Shown piece by piece: positions 42,402 through 52,924 of a DNA stretch of 64,000 nucleotides. The notes under the pieces are model-generated. The model ran no database searches. It was not told where the DNA came from and was given only the letters and a program-made list of their open reading frames with translations. Source of the stretch: Porodaedalea pini (lineage: Eukaryota > Basidiomycota > Agaricomycetes > Hymenochaetales > Hymenochaetaceae); contig NBAY01000057.1 in assembly GCA_002794775.1 (NCBI GenBank), forward strand, positions 124,001-188,000, given 5' to 3'. Position 1 is the first letter of the stretch, and every line of letters begins with the position of its first letter. Both the position numbers and the translations under genes were made by a program.

Positions 42402-43232
42402 AGGGTTCCACAGCATACCATAATGTACGATAACGGTTCGCACATATACGGACATGGTCATTATTGTACTCAGTTATGAGCCTCAAAATACAGTACTGTA
42501 TCATACGGACCATTGTCCGTAACCTCCATTTGAAATTCCGTACACAACCAAATATGGCAGGTGGTGTAAGATTGTGTCACATGGATGTGATCAGCGTCAG
42601 CACACCATGCGACCTGCGGTTGTGTCCTCGTGTCAAGACCTCCTATCATCTGCACTGTTGCTCTTTCTTGCTTTCTCATCTCTTGAGCTCACAAAAGGTG
42701 AGAGCCTGTGCATACTGAGGTCATGAACTGGTTCAGACAAGCTGGAGCACTTCCTAGTCAGCATGTATGCATGGGTCCCAACATTCTTTGCCTGCGAGGA
42801 CAAGTGATCACAATAAAGGATGATGCAGATGAAGGTGCAGATTGGATAGAGGGGGTATGTCATGTCCTTGAATGCCCACTTGGCATTGGGTTTTCCAGGG
42901 AGTGAATGCCAAGGTGAGCAACTTCAACTATAACATTTGGTTCTTGACACTGACATTGTTGTGACACTGTCTTCAAAGCCACATGGGTGGCAGGTTGGCA
43001 ATGCAGCATGGCCGCTCAAGGTAGCTCACTTGTATACTAAAGCCATTTGACAATGAAAGATTAGGATATATATACCTGTGAAGTTGCACAGAAGTTGAAT
43101 AAGTCCTCCAAGCTCGGTGGTATGATGGACAATGATGGGTTTCAGCTTGTTTCGTGAAACGGTGCAAAACGAAAGAGCTGAGATGAGGTCGACCAAAACA
43201 ACATCATGGCCAACAAATGACAACACTTCAAG
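42402..43232. other. hAT 5' subterminal region
   Basis: Contains short palindromic motifs near the left end (ATACGGAC, GTCCGTA at about 42450-42540), likely transposase-binding repeats. A frame at 42708-42905 is open, but no homology was recognised. Confidence 0.4.
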
Positions 43233-46200
43233 TTGAAAAAGCAACATGAGAATGGTGACACAGTGCAAGAACATAAGTCAGGCAAGACACATTTTGCTAA
43301 CCATTTTGAGACATTGGACCTGGATGTCAAGGTTGAGTCAGGACAAGTTGAAGCAACAGACAAGCATACAGGGTTGGACTCCAAGTACAACCACAATGCT
43401 AGGGAGAGCAGTTCAGAGGAGGACAACTCATACAGTGGTCAGGATGCAAAGGTGCACAATATAGATTAATCAATTACTACAAGCAAATAATATTCACAGG
43501 TCTCTGAGGATGATCTACCTCGTATGACAGTGGCCAAGCAATCAAAGAGGACAACAACAAAGGTATGAATGTCTTCTTCTTGTGCTATATGAGGCTAATC
43601 TTGATGAAGGACAGGCACGAAAGGGACAGGAAGTCAACAAAGAAAAGACACATGAAAAAACCATCCATGATCAGTGAGGGTGCAACTCTGGCCAGTACCA
43701 GTGTCACTCCCAGTTAAGAGCATGGACCGTCATCTAGCCAGAAGTCTGTCACAATTGAAAATGACGATGACAAAGTTGTAGAGGTTGCACCACCAAAGCC
43801 AGTGAATGCGAAGCCAGTATGTTTCTCAAACAATTGTTGTTGTAAAGCTTGTCGCATGATTTCAACAGAGCAAGAACCTGATCTTTCTGTTCTTTGAAGG
43901 GGTTGAGAACAATCCAAAGGGCAGCTCGCAGTTGGACACCAACAAATACTATTGCTGCTGCCATACAGGGCACATCTTAACAATTACAAAGCTCATGAGA
44001 GGTTCGACAACAGGTAAGTCTTCCTTGTTATTGCATAGAGTTAATTTTGACTTTCTTAGGTCTTGAGGCTCACTTATGAAGACGAGTGCCAAACATGTTT
44101 GAGCTCTATGAAGAAATCAAGTGACAAGGCATGCCACTAACTGCTGAGGAGGTTTCTATCACCAGCAAAGTAATAGTACCAACACGACAACAGCTGAAGC
44201 AGCTGGTTTTCACAACAGCGAGGTCAGGGACTATTGTAAGCACATTTGCGTAGCAAGAGAATGTGAAACTGGCAAGAAACTATTAATCCAACACATTGAA
44301 ACAATGCTAATGTGCTCTCTTTAGGGACCATGAAGTCAAAATGCATTTGAAAGGAACTTGGCAGAGTGGATTGTTGAAGATGATATGCCATTCACCACTG
44401 TTCAGAGCAGACAGTTTCAAAAGATGATCAGGTTTGTATTCTAAAACCCTGATTTAAATATTCCATCTGCAGATACGATCAAGTGTAATATGAAGGAAAT
44501 GCGGAAAGAGGCTTTCAATGAGATGAAAGAGATGATTAAAGTATGTTTCTATGCTTTGCTTGTCAATACTACGTTGAGATATTCTATTTATAGAATCTTC
44601 ACTCTAAGGTTGCACTGTCTTTTGATGCATGGTCATCAAGCAATGGTTATGCATTCCTTGCTATCATTATGCACTATGTTTCAAATGAATGGAAACTTGG
44701 TGAGTATTGTCGCATGTGCACTTGTGGCTGATGCTGTTAGAAAGTCAGCATACTGGACACATCTTTGTCACTGTGTTACTGATCATCATTGTAGAAGAAC
44801 GACTCATTGATTTTCAAGAACTTATTGGCCCTCATTCTGGCATCAACATGGCAGAGATTGTCTGGAACACACTAGAGCACTTTGGGCTCAAACGGAAGGT
44901 GATGAGGCTAACTGATTTAATTTTGTCAAGCTCTTAATTCTCTTTTTAGCTTATTGGTATCACCTGCAATAATGCAAAGAACAATGATACCATGCTTGAC
45001 CATATTGAAGTGCGCATGAGTAAAGAGGGTATATCCTTCTCTGCAGAAGAAGCACATCTGCACTGCATGCCTCATACAGTTCACTTATCAGCACTGAAGG
45101 TATATAATAATTTCTATCACAAGTTTCTTTAAAACTAATAAATTCCTTTCAGCTTCTGGAAGCTATTGGTGTAATGAAGAGTATGAGTAATGTGACTACT
45201 GCATATCAGGATTCTGTCACTGTGCCAATAGATGTTAAGTACAATGATATTGAAGTTGGACATGAAATTGGTCTGGATGACTTACCTGAGGTCTTGGATG
45301 ATGTTCTGAGGTCTATTACTACTGTTGAAAAGGCAAGGATGCATTTATATTGTATTGTATTACATGCTACATGCTGATAGAAAGATTGTGGCTTTCTAGC
45401 TTCAAAAAATTGTTCATGCTGTGCAATCCAGCCCGCAGAGGTGTAAGGCATGGTTAACTGAAGCACAGCCACCATTAAAGAATAATGATAGCTCAGCTAA
45501 GATACTGGATACAGCTTTGATGCTCATCCTTGATGTTGTGACACGCTGGTCCTCAACTCACCAGATGCTTCATAAGTACTCTGAAAGTTTCTTGATGGTA
45601 TCTACAAGTTAATACAGTAATAATAAACTCACTAATATTTTTAGGTCATGCACTCCAGTATTGCATGGCCATTAACAGATTTGTTCTTCTTCATGGAGAA
45701 TTACAATCGTTAAAGCTGAGTGAGACTGACTGGAAGGCAATTAGTCTTGTGTCACACTGGCTTTCAGAATTCCACACAGCAACAATGTTCATGTCCTCGA
45801 CTAAGGTATCAACTCTCTCCTCATCCTATGGCTGCTTTAAAGGCCTTCAAGACACTCTTTGCCAGTTCTTGAATGAACTACCTGTCGATTCATCAGTAAC
45901 TCTTAAGGATGGACTCAAAGCCGCTCACCAAAAGTTATTGGACTATTTCACTATGTTCAACTTGTCTCCATATTTCATGTGGGCTGCACATAAGTTTCAA
46001 CAATAGATCATAATTAATACTAATATTTTATGTGTATACTACAGTACTAGATCCACGAATGTCATATACAAAGCTCAGAGAGGATGCCAGTGGGGATGCA
46101 AGGTTGCTCGTCCTCATTGAAGAAGTGAGATCATCTCTTGAGAAATGTTTTGTGGCAATGTACCCTTGTTCTACTCCAGCAACTCAATCTTCCCTTCTGG

Positions 46201-46652
46201 ATGTTGTAGCTGCTGATTGTATGGCCGCAACTCAACTTTATGATGGTGATATCCTTCCTTTAATGAAAAGTACAACCTTTGCTTTTATGGCAGGTTATGA
46301 AAGTGAGACAGATGGTGATCCAGTAGATGAGCTGAATGAGTACTTCAACATGAAGCGGGAGAAGTCATAGAAGGATGGAGAACCCATACAATGGTGGTCT
46401 GCTCATCGTGCCCAGTTCTCTCACCTTGTGCAATTTGCATGTGATATTCATTGCATTCCAGGTAAATTATTATTTAAATTCAAATATACAATGATCTCAC
46501 TACTTTCTATAGGCTCTGCTGTGGCTGTTGAATGCATTTTCTCTGGAGGACGCGACACTATTACACTTCGATGTGCACGACTCAAGCCAGGAACCATTAG
46601 CACTCTTATGTTAGTGAAGCAGTGGTTGCATGCAAAGCATGTCATTTCTTGA
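43233..46652 (+). pseudogene. hAT transposase, multi-exon, broken
   Basis: Catalyses excision and insertion of hAT elements. Pieces in order: charged N-terminus (43233-43469); zinc-binding-like block with YYCCCHTGH and FELYEEIK (43930-44130); RNase-H-fold N-part near 44610-44840 (DFQELIGPHSGINMAEIVWN); ITCNNAKNNDTMLDH near 44960, where the family usually has Asp; HCMPHTVHLSALKLLEAI near 45070; DVVTRWSSTHQMLHKYSE near 45530; LDPRMSYTKLREDASGD near 46050; C-terminal dimerisation region SAVAVECIFSGGRDTITLR to MLVKQWLH near 46510-46630. Introns are about 50-60 bp, AT-rich, GT...AG. Stops interrupt several exons (for example after REKS at 46368), so it is inactive. Confidence 0.85.
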
Positions 46653-46843
46653 AACTTTTATTACTATTTGTCTGCTATCTTGCACTTCTGCATGCCTGTA
46701 TATGCCATATATGTCTGTATTGTAACCATCATACACTGGTAGAAGGGAAAATACAGGTCTGTAATGTATGCCTTGTAGTCGTAACAAGTCTATATATTAC
46801 GTGCGCAACTGCATATAGTACGCTGCAGAACCCTAACAGGCAC

Positions 46844-48311
46844 AGTGTTGGCTCTTCAAGTGGGACAGGCATCTTGGGTCAGATGACAATGATGCAGTGA
46901 TGTACAAGCATAAGAAAGTCATGCTTGCTGTGCACTGAGCACCATATGCTGGTGAGCTGTAATCACTGCAAGAGGTGGACCTGCAATGAGAATGGCAATG
47001 ATCCTGGGGATCAATAGCAGGGTGGCACACTCCACATTACTGCATCATCTGGCAATCTTGTGGCATGTCTAAGTGCTCTATTTTTCCATGCTGCCTTTGT
47101 CTGTGCATGGCCAAACTCCGGACTTGCACCTGTATCTAACAAGGGTGGACTCAGAAAGTGCATCACATTGCACATTGCAGAAGCTGGAGATGATCTGAAT
47201 GTGATCATGCCCTCACCTTTCATGCATTGCATACTGTGTGAGTGCTCTTCCTGTGGCAGCACAGCACTCTTGCCAATCCAGAGATGCCACCTAAGCACAT
47301 TGCCAGTACACATTCACAGCATCCAACCTCCTGTGGTGGGAGACTGGAGAGCTTTGCCCATGCATGACTTGAATAGCATCAATCCTGTAATAATTTTGAT
47401 ACTAGAATGAGGGCAGCAAGGAAGATGCACCACAGGCAAAGAAGCAGTGATGGCAGAGGTGGCAGAGGTGGCAGTGGCATGAGTGGTTTGCTAGGGTCTT
47501 ATGACACTTGTCATTAGCCTGCCTTTGAGTTTGCATTTGCTGAGTTAATGGAGAGAAGCATCCATCTGGAGGACTGTTGGTACACATGATGTGTTAAATG
47601 GGTCCATTGATGAAAGAATTGCTCATATCGCAGATCCTTGATCAACAGATTGACATCCTGGATATAGCAAGATCGACACCCTGCAATTGATCATGCAGAA
47701 TCCACAGGAGTACCTAGAACAGGCCAGAGCAAAGGCCTGGATAAAGGATCTACCAAAGACACCAACAGTAGGATGTCTCAAGTGCAAACAAGCACAGCAA
47801 CTACATGAGATGATAGCATTTATGATACTCTACCATTATGGACAAATGGCAGACTATATGAGACAAGCAACAAATGCCAACACGGTCAATATGTTTATCG
47901 AGTACTGACAGAGCCCCACTCATCAGAACCTTGCAACAATGACAACAATGGCAAAGACTCCAGTAACACATGGAACAACCATCAAGTACAGGTTGCAAAC
48001 CCAGTACAACAAGGATGCACATCCCAAGTGTAGGAACACACTCACCACACTACAGATGGAGATACCGAACAATGCACATGAATGGAGTAGGACACTGGTT
48101 AAAACACTAGCCAAGAATGTGTGGCAACACATATCACATCACAAGCACACTGGTATGATACAATATACCACCTACCTAACTCATAGAGCTACAGCAGTAG
48201 CAATCCAATACACTCAAGGAGTATATGACTTCCTACCAAGTGTGGCAATAATCATGGAGGCCCTAACGACAAGAACAGGACCAGTCTGGAAGTCCCTAAT
48301 ACTGGAACATC
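46844..48311 (+). pseudogene. Old CpG-poor element, left coding remnants
   Basis: Open plus-strand stretches at 47060-47410 (MACLSALFFHAAFVCAWP...), 47687-47908 (CLKCKQAQQLHEMIAFMI) and 47939-48310 (NNAHEWSRTLVKTLAKNVWQ), broken by stops. No family was recognised. With the Ulp1-like piece right of the gypsy fragment these are probably parts of one old transposon, but the link is only positional. CG dinucleotides are nearly absent. Confidence 0.35.
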
Positions 48312-48719
48312 TGTTAGAACCTTATTTTACTTTTCCTTTTAACCATTTTTCTTTTAATTTATTCACTCCTTTTTCATTATACTTAATCATCTTTCCAATC
48401 TGCTCCCATATTCATATGACTCATGATGATCACAACATAAATGATACAGCCTTAGATAATATCATCTCACAGTTGTTCACTTATAAGGTCGAGGAACTCG
48501 CATGAACTCCTTGTTCTGCTTTTCCTCTTACCTCTGTGACGACCTAGGTGAGATGTGTTTCCCCCTGTACTTAGTTTACATTGTATTAATCCTCTTACCT
48601 CTGCGATGACCTAGCCTGAGTACAGTGTGTCCTGAGTTCCCACTTAAGTATAGCACATCCCAGATGACAGTCAGCTGAGGCCTGCCCAGTTTGAGTATCT
48701 CCCGAACTTCTGCCTAACA
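48312..48719 (+). repeat. Gypsy copy 3, 5' LTR
   Basis: 408 bp, diverged from the LTRs of copies 1 and 2 but keeping GTTCTGCTTTTCCTCTTACC. Confidence 0.88.
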
Positions 48720-48727
48720 GCCATCCC

Positions 48728-49300
48728 TTGAGCTTCGACACTGTACAAACCTCTTCTGCAAACATGTCAGCAGAAGAATTCACAAAACAAATCAAGGAGA
48801 CCCACTATATCACAAAGGAGAACCTGATCAAGGCAGTAGATGACATGAAGCGCTTCTATGACCGATCAGCTGGGATGTCAGTAGAATACAAGGCAGGAGA
48901 CAAAGTCTTCCTTGATGGACAAAACATCCACACAGATTTGCTAACAAAGAAGCTGGCTGACAAATGGTATGGTCCTTTTGAAATCATCGACAAAGTGGGA
49001 GTGAGTGCATACAAGCTCAAGCTCCTGAAGCACTGAAACACACCATTGAACTATCCTTTGAGAGCCAAAAGAAACAGTCACTGCCATCGCCCAAGATTGT
49101 TGATGACGAGGAGGAATACAAGGTTGAAGAAGTTCTGGACTCATGTCTGCATTGAGGAAAACTACAGTACCTTGTCAAGTGGGCCAGGTACAATGAACCA
49201 ACTTGGCAGCCCAAGATGGATTTTGGTGAGAATGTGAAGGAGGCGATTGCTAAATTCTATCAAAAACACCCTGGTGCTCCTTGAAAACTCAACATCCCTC
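48728..49300 (+). pseudogene. Gypsy copy 3 pol remnant (integrase tail and chromodomain)
   Basis: Begins MSFDTVQTSSANMSAEEFTK, runs through KVFLDGQNIHTDLLTKKLAD to LKLLKH and a stop at 49036. It then continues with the degenerate chromodomain (KYLVKW-type block near 49170, NEPTWQPK-like near 49195). Several stops. No function is expected. Confidence 0.85.
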
Positions 49301-49392
49301 ACCAGCATCTCCACCTGATCTTTGTCGACACCAAACCGGAAGACCACAATCATGGTTAGTTGGGACATCTAACCTTGAGGGGGGGGGGGTAA

Positions 49393-49782
49393 TGTTAGAA
49401 CCTTTATTTTATTTGCATCCTTTTCATTATAATTAATTGTCTTTTCAATCATTTCCCACACTCCATTACACTTGACCTTCATTTGTTTCATTCTGCTCAT
49501 TTATGTAATTTTAGATAATAGTGTCTCACAGTCATCACCATAAGAGGTATCAGGAATCATATGAACTCCTTATTCTGCTTTTCCTCTTACCTCTGCAATG
49601 ATCTAGGTGAGACTCATCCCTCCTGTATTAGTGTATGCTATATCATTCATCTTACCTCCACAATGACCTAGACCTTGAGTAAGACATGTCCTGAGTCCCC
49701 ACTTGAGTTACAGCACATTCCCAACATTGAAGTTAGCCAAGGCCTGCCTTGTCCGAGCTGTCTCCTGGACATCTACCTAACA
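49393..49782 (+). repeat. Gypsy copy 3, 3' LTR
   Basis: 390 bp, TGTTAGAAC...CTAACA. Confidence 0.88.
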
Positions 49783-50662
49783 AAGCCTTGGAATGCTTTA
49801 CGAGGCCTGTGTTCTTCCATCAGTTGTGACACTACAGGAGATGATGAAGGAGTTTGATCAGTTATGGTTTGACAGTGATGCAAAATCAATAATAGATTGG
49901 ACTGACCCAATGGTTTGTTACCCTCTACTGGCCTAGACAATATATCGAGAGTTTGCACAAGCAAATGAGACCAGAATGCAAAGAATACAGGCAGTGGCTT
50001 GGATGAGCCATTGAAAGCAGACACCTGACCTATTGACTGCAGCAGCTCTGGCACATAAGCTGATGTTCACATTTAAATAGGATTCAGAACTTCGTGCACT
50101 TGGAACAGATGTACCTACAAAAAGCCTGCTTGCTATACTTGACAATAGCTGGCTCAGCACCACACAAATTGACATGGTGCTGGAAGTAGTCAGTGATCAT
50201 TCAGAATGTGCAGGTGCACATCACAAAGCTATAATTGCTCCCTGCATATTCCAGCAGCATCTCTGGAATGCATATGCTTTGCAGAATGACAGTGAACTGC
50301 TTACCATGCCTCTACTTGATTGATACTGAGGAGAATTTGTGTGTGGGAGGAAGAGAGAGCTTTATTTTTTCACTCATGTGAACAGGAGTCACTGGGTTGC
50401 ATTAAAGATTGACTACATGAGTGCAACATTTGGCCATGGTACATAGTGGCTGTTTCAATTGTGATCAATGTTGCTCACAGTCAAAAAAAAGGAGACTCAC
50501 TTAGTTTGCATGAAAGTGCTATGCAAGTGCTGAAGGATTGCCTGCTTTGGTGGATGAGCACAATCTATGAGGACCGGCATAAATGTACTTACACAGGTAA
50601 CACACTCCCTCATGGAAACCAAGCTGGTGATTCTTTCTCCTGTGGTTTCATTGTGTTGAAAG
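49783..50662 (+). pseudogene. Ulp1-type (C48) cysteine protease domain in an old transposon
   Basis: Translating from about 50078 with a few stops gives TKSLLAILDNSWLSTTQIDM, HKAIIAPCIFQQHLWNAYAL, then GEFVCGRKRELYFFTHVNRS followed by HWVALKIDY, GDSLSLHESAMQVLKDCLLW and LPHGNQAGDSFSCGFIVL. The His in SHWVAL, the Asp in GDSL, the Gln in GNQAG and the Cys in FSCGF match the H-D-Q-C catalytic set of Ulp1/SENP proteases. Such domains occur in fungal DNA transposons, including KDZ-type and other large elements. Stops and an A-run frameshift show it is dead. The parent element is unknown. Confidence 0.7.
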
Positions 50663-51514
50663 GTGATGGCACAGGTCTACAGGGGGACTCAGACCTGGTT
50701 GAGTTCGGCCACTGGGGGTTCACTCTAATGTGTCTGATGGAGGGGATAGTGTCAGGAAGTGTAGGGAAGTATAGGGGAATACTTGGGGCTAGGTGTCGAC
50801 TTGGGGGTGCAAGTACAAAGGGTGACTGGCAAAATGTGCCTAAATGCGGTTGGAGAACAAAGAGCAACTTCGATCTTGACAACCTGGGCTTGGAAACTCA
50901 CCAGTGAAGACAGTAATCGAAACGATTCGTCGAGAAGATTCCGAATCTGAAAAGATCTCGAGACGCGATGCAGAATTGACGGAGATATGGCAGTTGCACT
51001 GTTGCGGCTAGCGGAATGCATAGAACTCCCAGAACCAAAAAGCTATTTTTGCAGCTCTATGACACAGGCTCGGAATTGTGCAAGACAAGACAGTATTCAA
51101 AAGCAATTTTAGATGAGATTAATAATCTAAAGAGAGCTCGAGAAACAGTTTAGAACTGAGGGCGATATAGTGAAAGCAAGATTTGACCAAAAACGGGACT
51201 TGAGACAGAATGGACAGAATGGATGGAACAACACTGAATGGCGATGGAGATGAGAACTAAGACTGGGACTGACTCAAGGGAACTAAACTTGTATTTTTGA
51301 GACATTTACATGAGTGTTTAAATAACTGACAGAGGGTTGAGCCTCTGAGCGATGTACAAAGGACACAAAGGTAATAGAAACAGACCAGAGGCTCTAGCCA
51401 AACAATACCAAATAGCTGGAACTCAGAGCCAGAACTCAAGAACATGAGCAATTAAGCTTTGGGAGGCTCGGAACAATACCAGATGTGACCCAAAACAGAC
51501 TTTGGTGGCTCACC
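50663..51514. mobile_element. Unidentified insertion of about 0.85 kb, possible solo LTR
   Basis: Clearly richer in CpG than its surroundings (for example CGAAACGATTCGTCGAGAAG near 50917), and it interrupts the Ulp1-like frame. It has a TTATTTAAACACT stretch on the minus strand near 51310. Ends show a weak GGTGA..GGC / GCC..TCACC symmetry, but no target duplication was found. No long reading frame. A solo LTR or MITE are both possible. Confidence 0.4.
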
Positions 51515-51939
51515 AGTGTGGAACCAAGCTGTATGTGTTGAGTTAATCCAGCCAAACACTGAAACTGTCCTAAAATGTGTCGGGGATGCTTGTAAGGCTG
51601 TCCTGAGTCAAGTCAAACCTAATAGAGCTGATTCCAAGGCCAGTGGCATCGGGATCTCCATAGCGTGCAATGCAATTGCACACAAGCTATTTGGTGATGA
51701 GCTCTGGACAATGAAAAAGTGCAAACAACATCACATTGATACATTCAATGTGATCATCATGCAGCATAATGAGAGGGTAAGTAATAGAATGAATAAATTG
51801 AATCAAGGGAACTCACTATGTGACTGCAGCAAAACCAGACTCCCTCCTTCAAGCCCACTGCAAGCATTACTCTCCTGTCATCTACATCTCTTGACTGTTA
51901 AGACCAACCAAAAGGACAAGGACTTGAGTTGTTGATGGA
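51515..51939 (+). pseudogene. Old element coding remnant
   Basis: Open frame 51516-51935 (MWNQAVCVELIQPNTETVLK; GIGISIACNAIAHKLFGDEL). No family was recognised. It may continue the Ulp1-bearing element. Confidence 0.3.
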
Positions 51940-52340
51940 GAACCACAGGAATGTGTCACATCCACCATCTCACATGGTATTACAAGACAAAGCAGAGAGG
52001 CGCACTGTAGAAGGATCAAATGAGACTCATATAGAGGTTTGGGGAGAAGAGAAGAGCTACAGAAACACACTACACTCACCATCCCGTGCATTACTACAAG
52101 ACAAAGCAGGTGTGTGTGTGATAGGCATATCAGATAAGTCTCACACAGAGCTCTGGAGAGATGAAGAGAGCCATGGGAACACACCACATCCACCATCTGG
52201 CACATTACTATAAGACAACACAGACATGTGTGCAATAGGCATATTAGATGAGTCTCCCACAGAGCCATGGGAATGTGCCACATGTACCATCTGGCACATT
52301 ACTACAAGACAACACAGACAGATGCACTATAGATGTATTG
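51940..52340 (+). repeat. Imperfect tandem repeat, four units of about 95-115 bp
   Basis: CACCATCT...ATTACTACAAGACAA recurs at about 51963, 52079, 52194 and 52288. Units vary in length, so this is an old coding or spacer minisatellite. Confidence 0.75.
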
Positions 52341-52924
52341 AAGGAGCTAGACATCAAGCAAAGAGGAGGCAAAGACCCACTAGTGTTGGACATTACCATC
52401 TGGCCCTGTACTTTGAGCCCTGCTCTGTTGATTGAAGCCAGCCAGACATCTTTGCATACAACACTCCTACAGGAGACTGAAGGGACATCACAAGTAAAGA
52501 CTTTGGATGACAAGATATTGTCCAGGTTGACTACAAAGTGAGGGAGAGAGTCAGAGAAGGGTGTGGGATGACCAGAGAAGAAGCCAAAGAACAATATAAA
52601 GGGCCCATTAGACACCTTTCTCAGGCAAAGCAGTGAAGCCATGCACAAGGTGCATGGCAGCAACAATGAGCCCAGTGACCATGATAGTGGGATAGAGGTG
52701 GCTATGTGAGGTTGTGATTGGTCTTTGGAGGCATGCCATGACTTGATTGTGGGACAGAGTCAATCTGCATTGGCCTCACAGAAACTGCATGTAGCCTGTC
52801 TCTCTGATACTCAATCACTCAATGAAACTCATTATACCAACTTCAAGGCCCAGATATTTGAGCTCAATCCAGATGCCCAGTTCAAACCATCCATCTGGAG
52901 TGTCCAACATTCAAGATACTGAAA
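52341..52924. other. CpG-poor spacer within the nest
   Basis: Short open stretches only (52725-52922). No homology was recognised. Confidence 0.35.

Larger units (their letters stand above)
42401..46835 (+). mobile_element. hAT DNA transposon, about 4.4 kb, degenerate
   Basis: Left end TAGGGTTCCACAGCATACCA and right end (reverse complement) TAGGGTTCTGCAGCGTACTA are terminal inverted repeats. The 8-bp target duplication is ACAGGCAT (42393-42400) and ACAGGCAC (46836-46843), one transition apart. The interior encodes a hAT transposase in several exons. Few CpG sites remain. It is inserted in an older element of the nest. Confidence 0.92.
48312..49782 (+). mobile_element. Ty3/gypsy chromovirus, copy 3, internally deleted
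   Basis: Two diverged LTRs (48312-48719, 408 bp; 49393-49782, 390 bp; both TGTTAGAAC...CTAACA) enclose only about 670 bp: the 3' end of integrase and the chromodomain, plus a polypurine run of about 11 G. The left LTR joins the interior at the position equivalent to 12113 in copy 1, so everything from the primer site through most of integrase is deleted. The flanks (ACATC and AAGCC) do not match, so no target duplication remains. Confidence 0.9.

Noticed and set aside
47402..47587. Cys/His-rich minus-strand frame as a zinc-finger protein
   Set aside because: The Cys-His pattern comes from a GGCAGAGGT-type repeat (47455-47480). Spacing fits no finger class.
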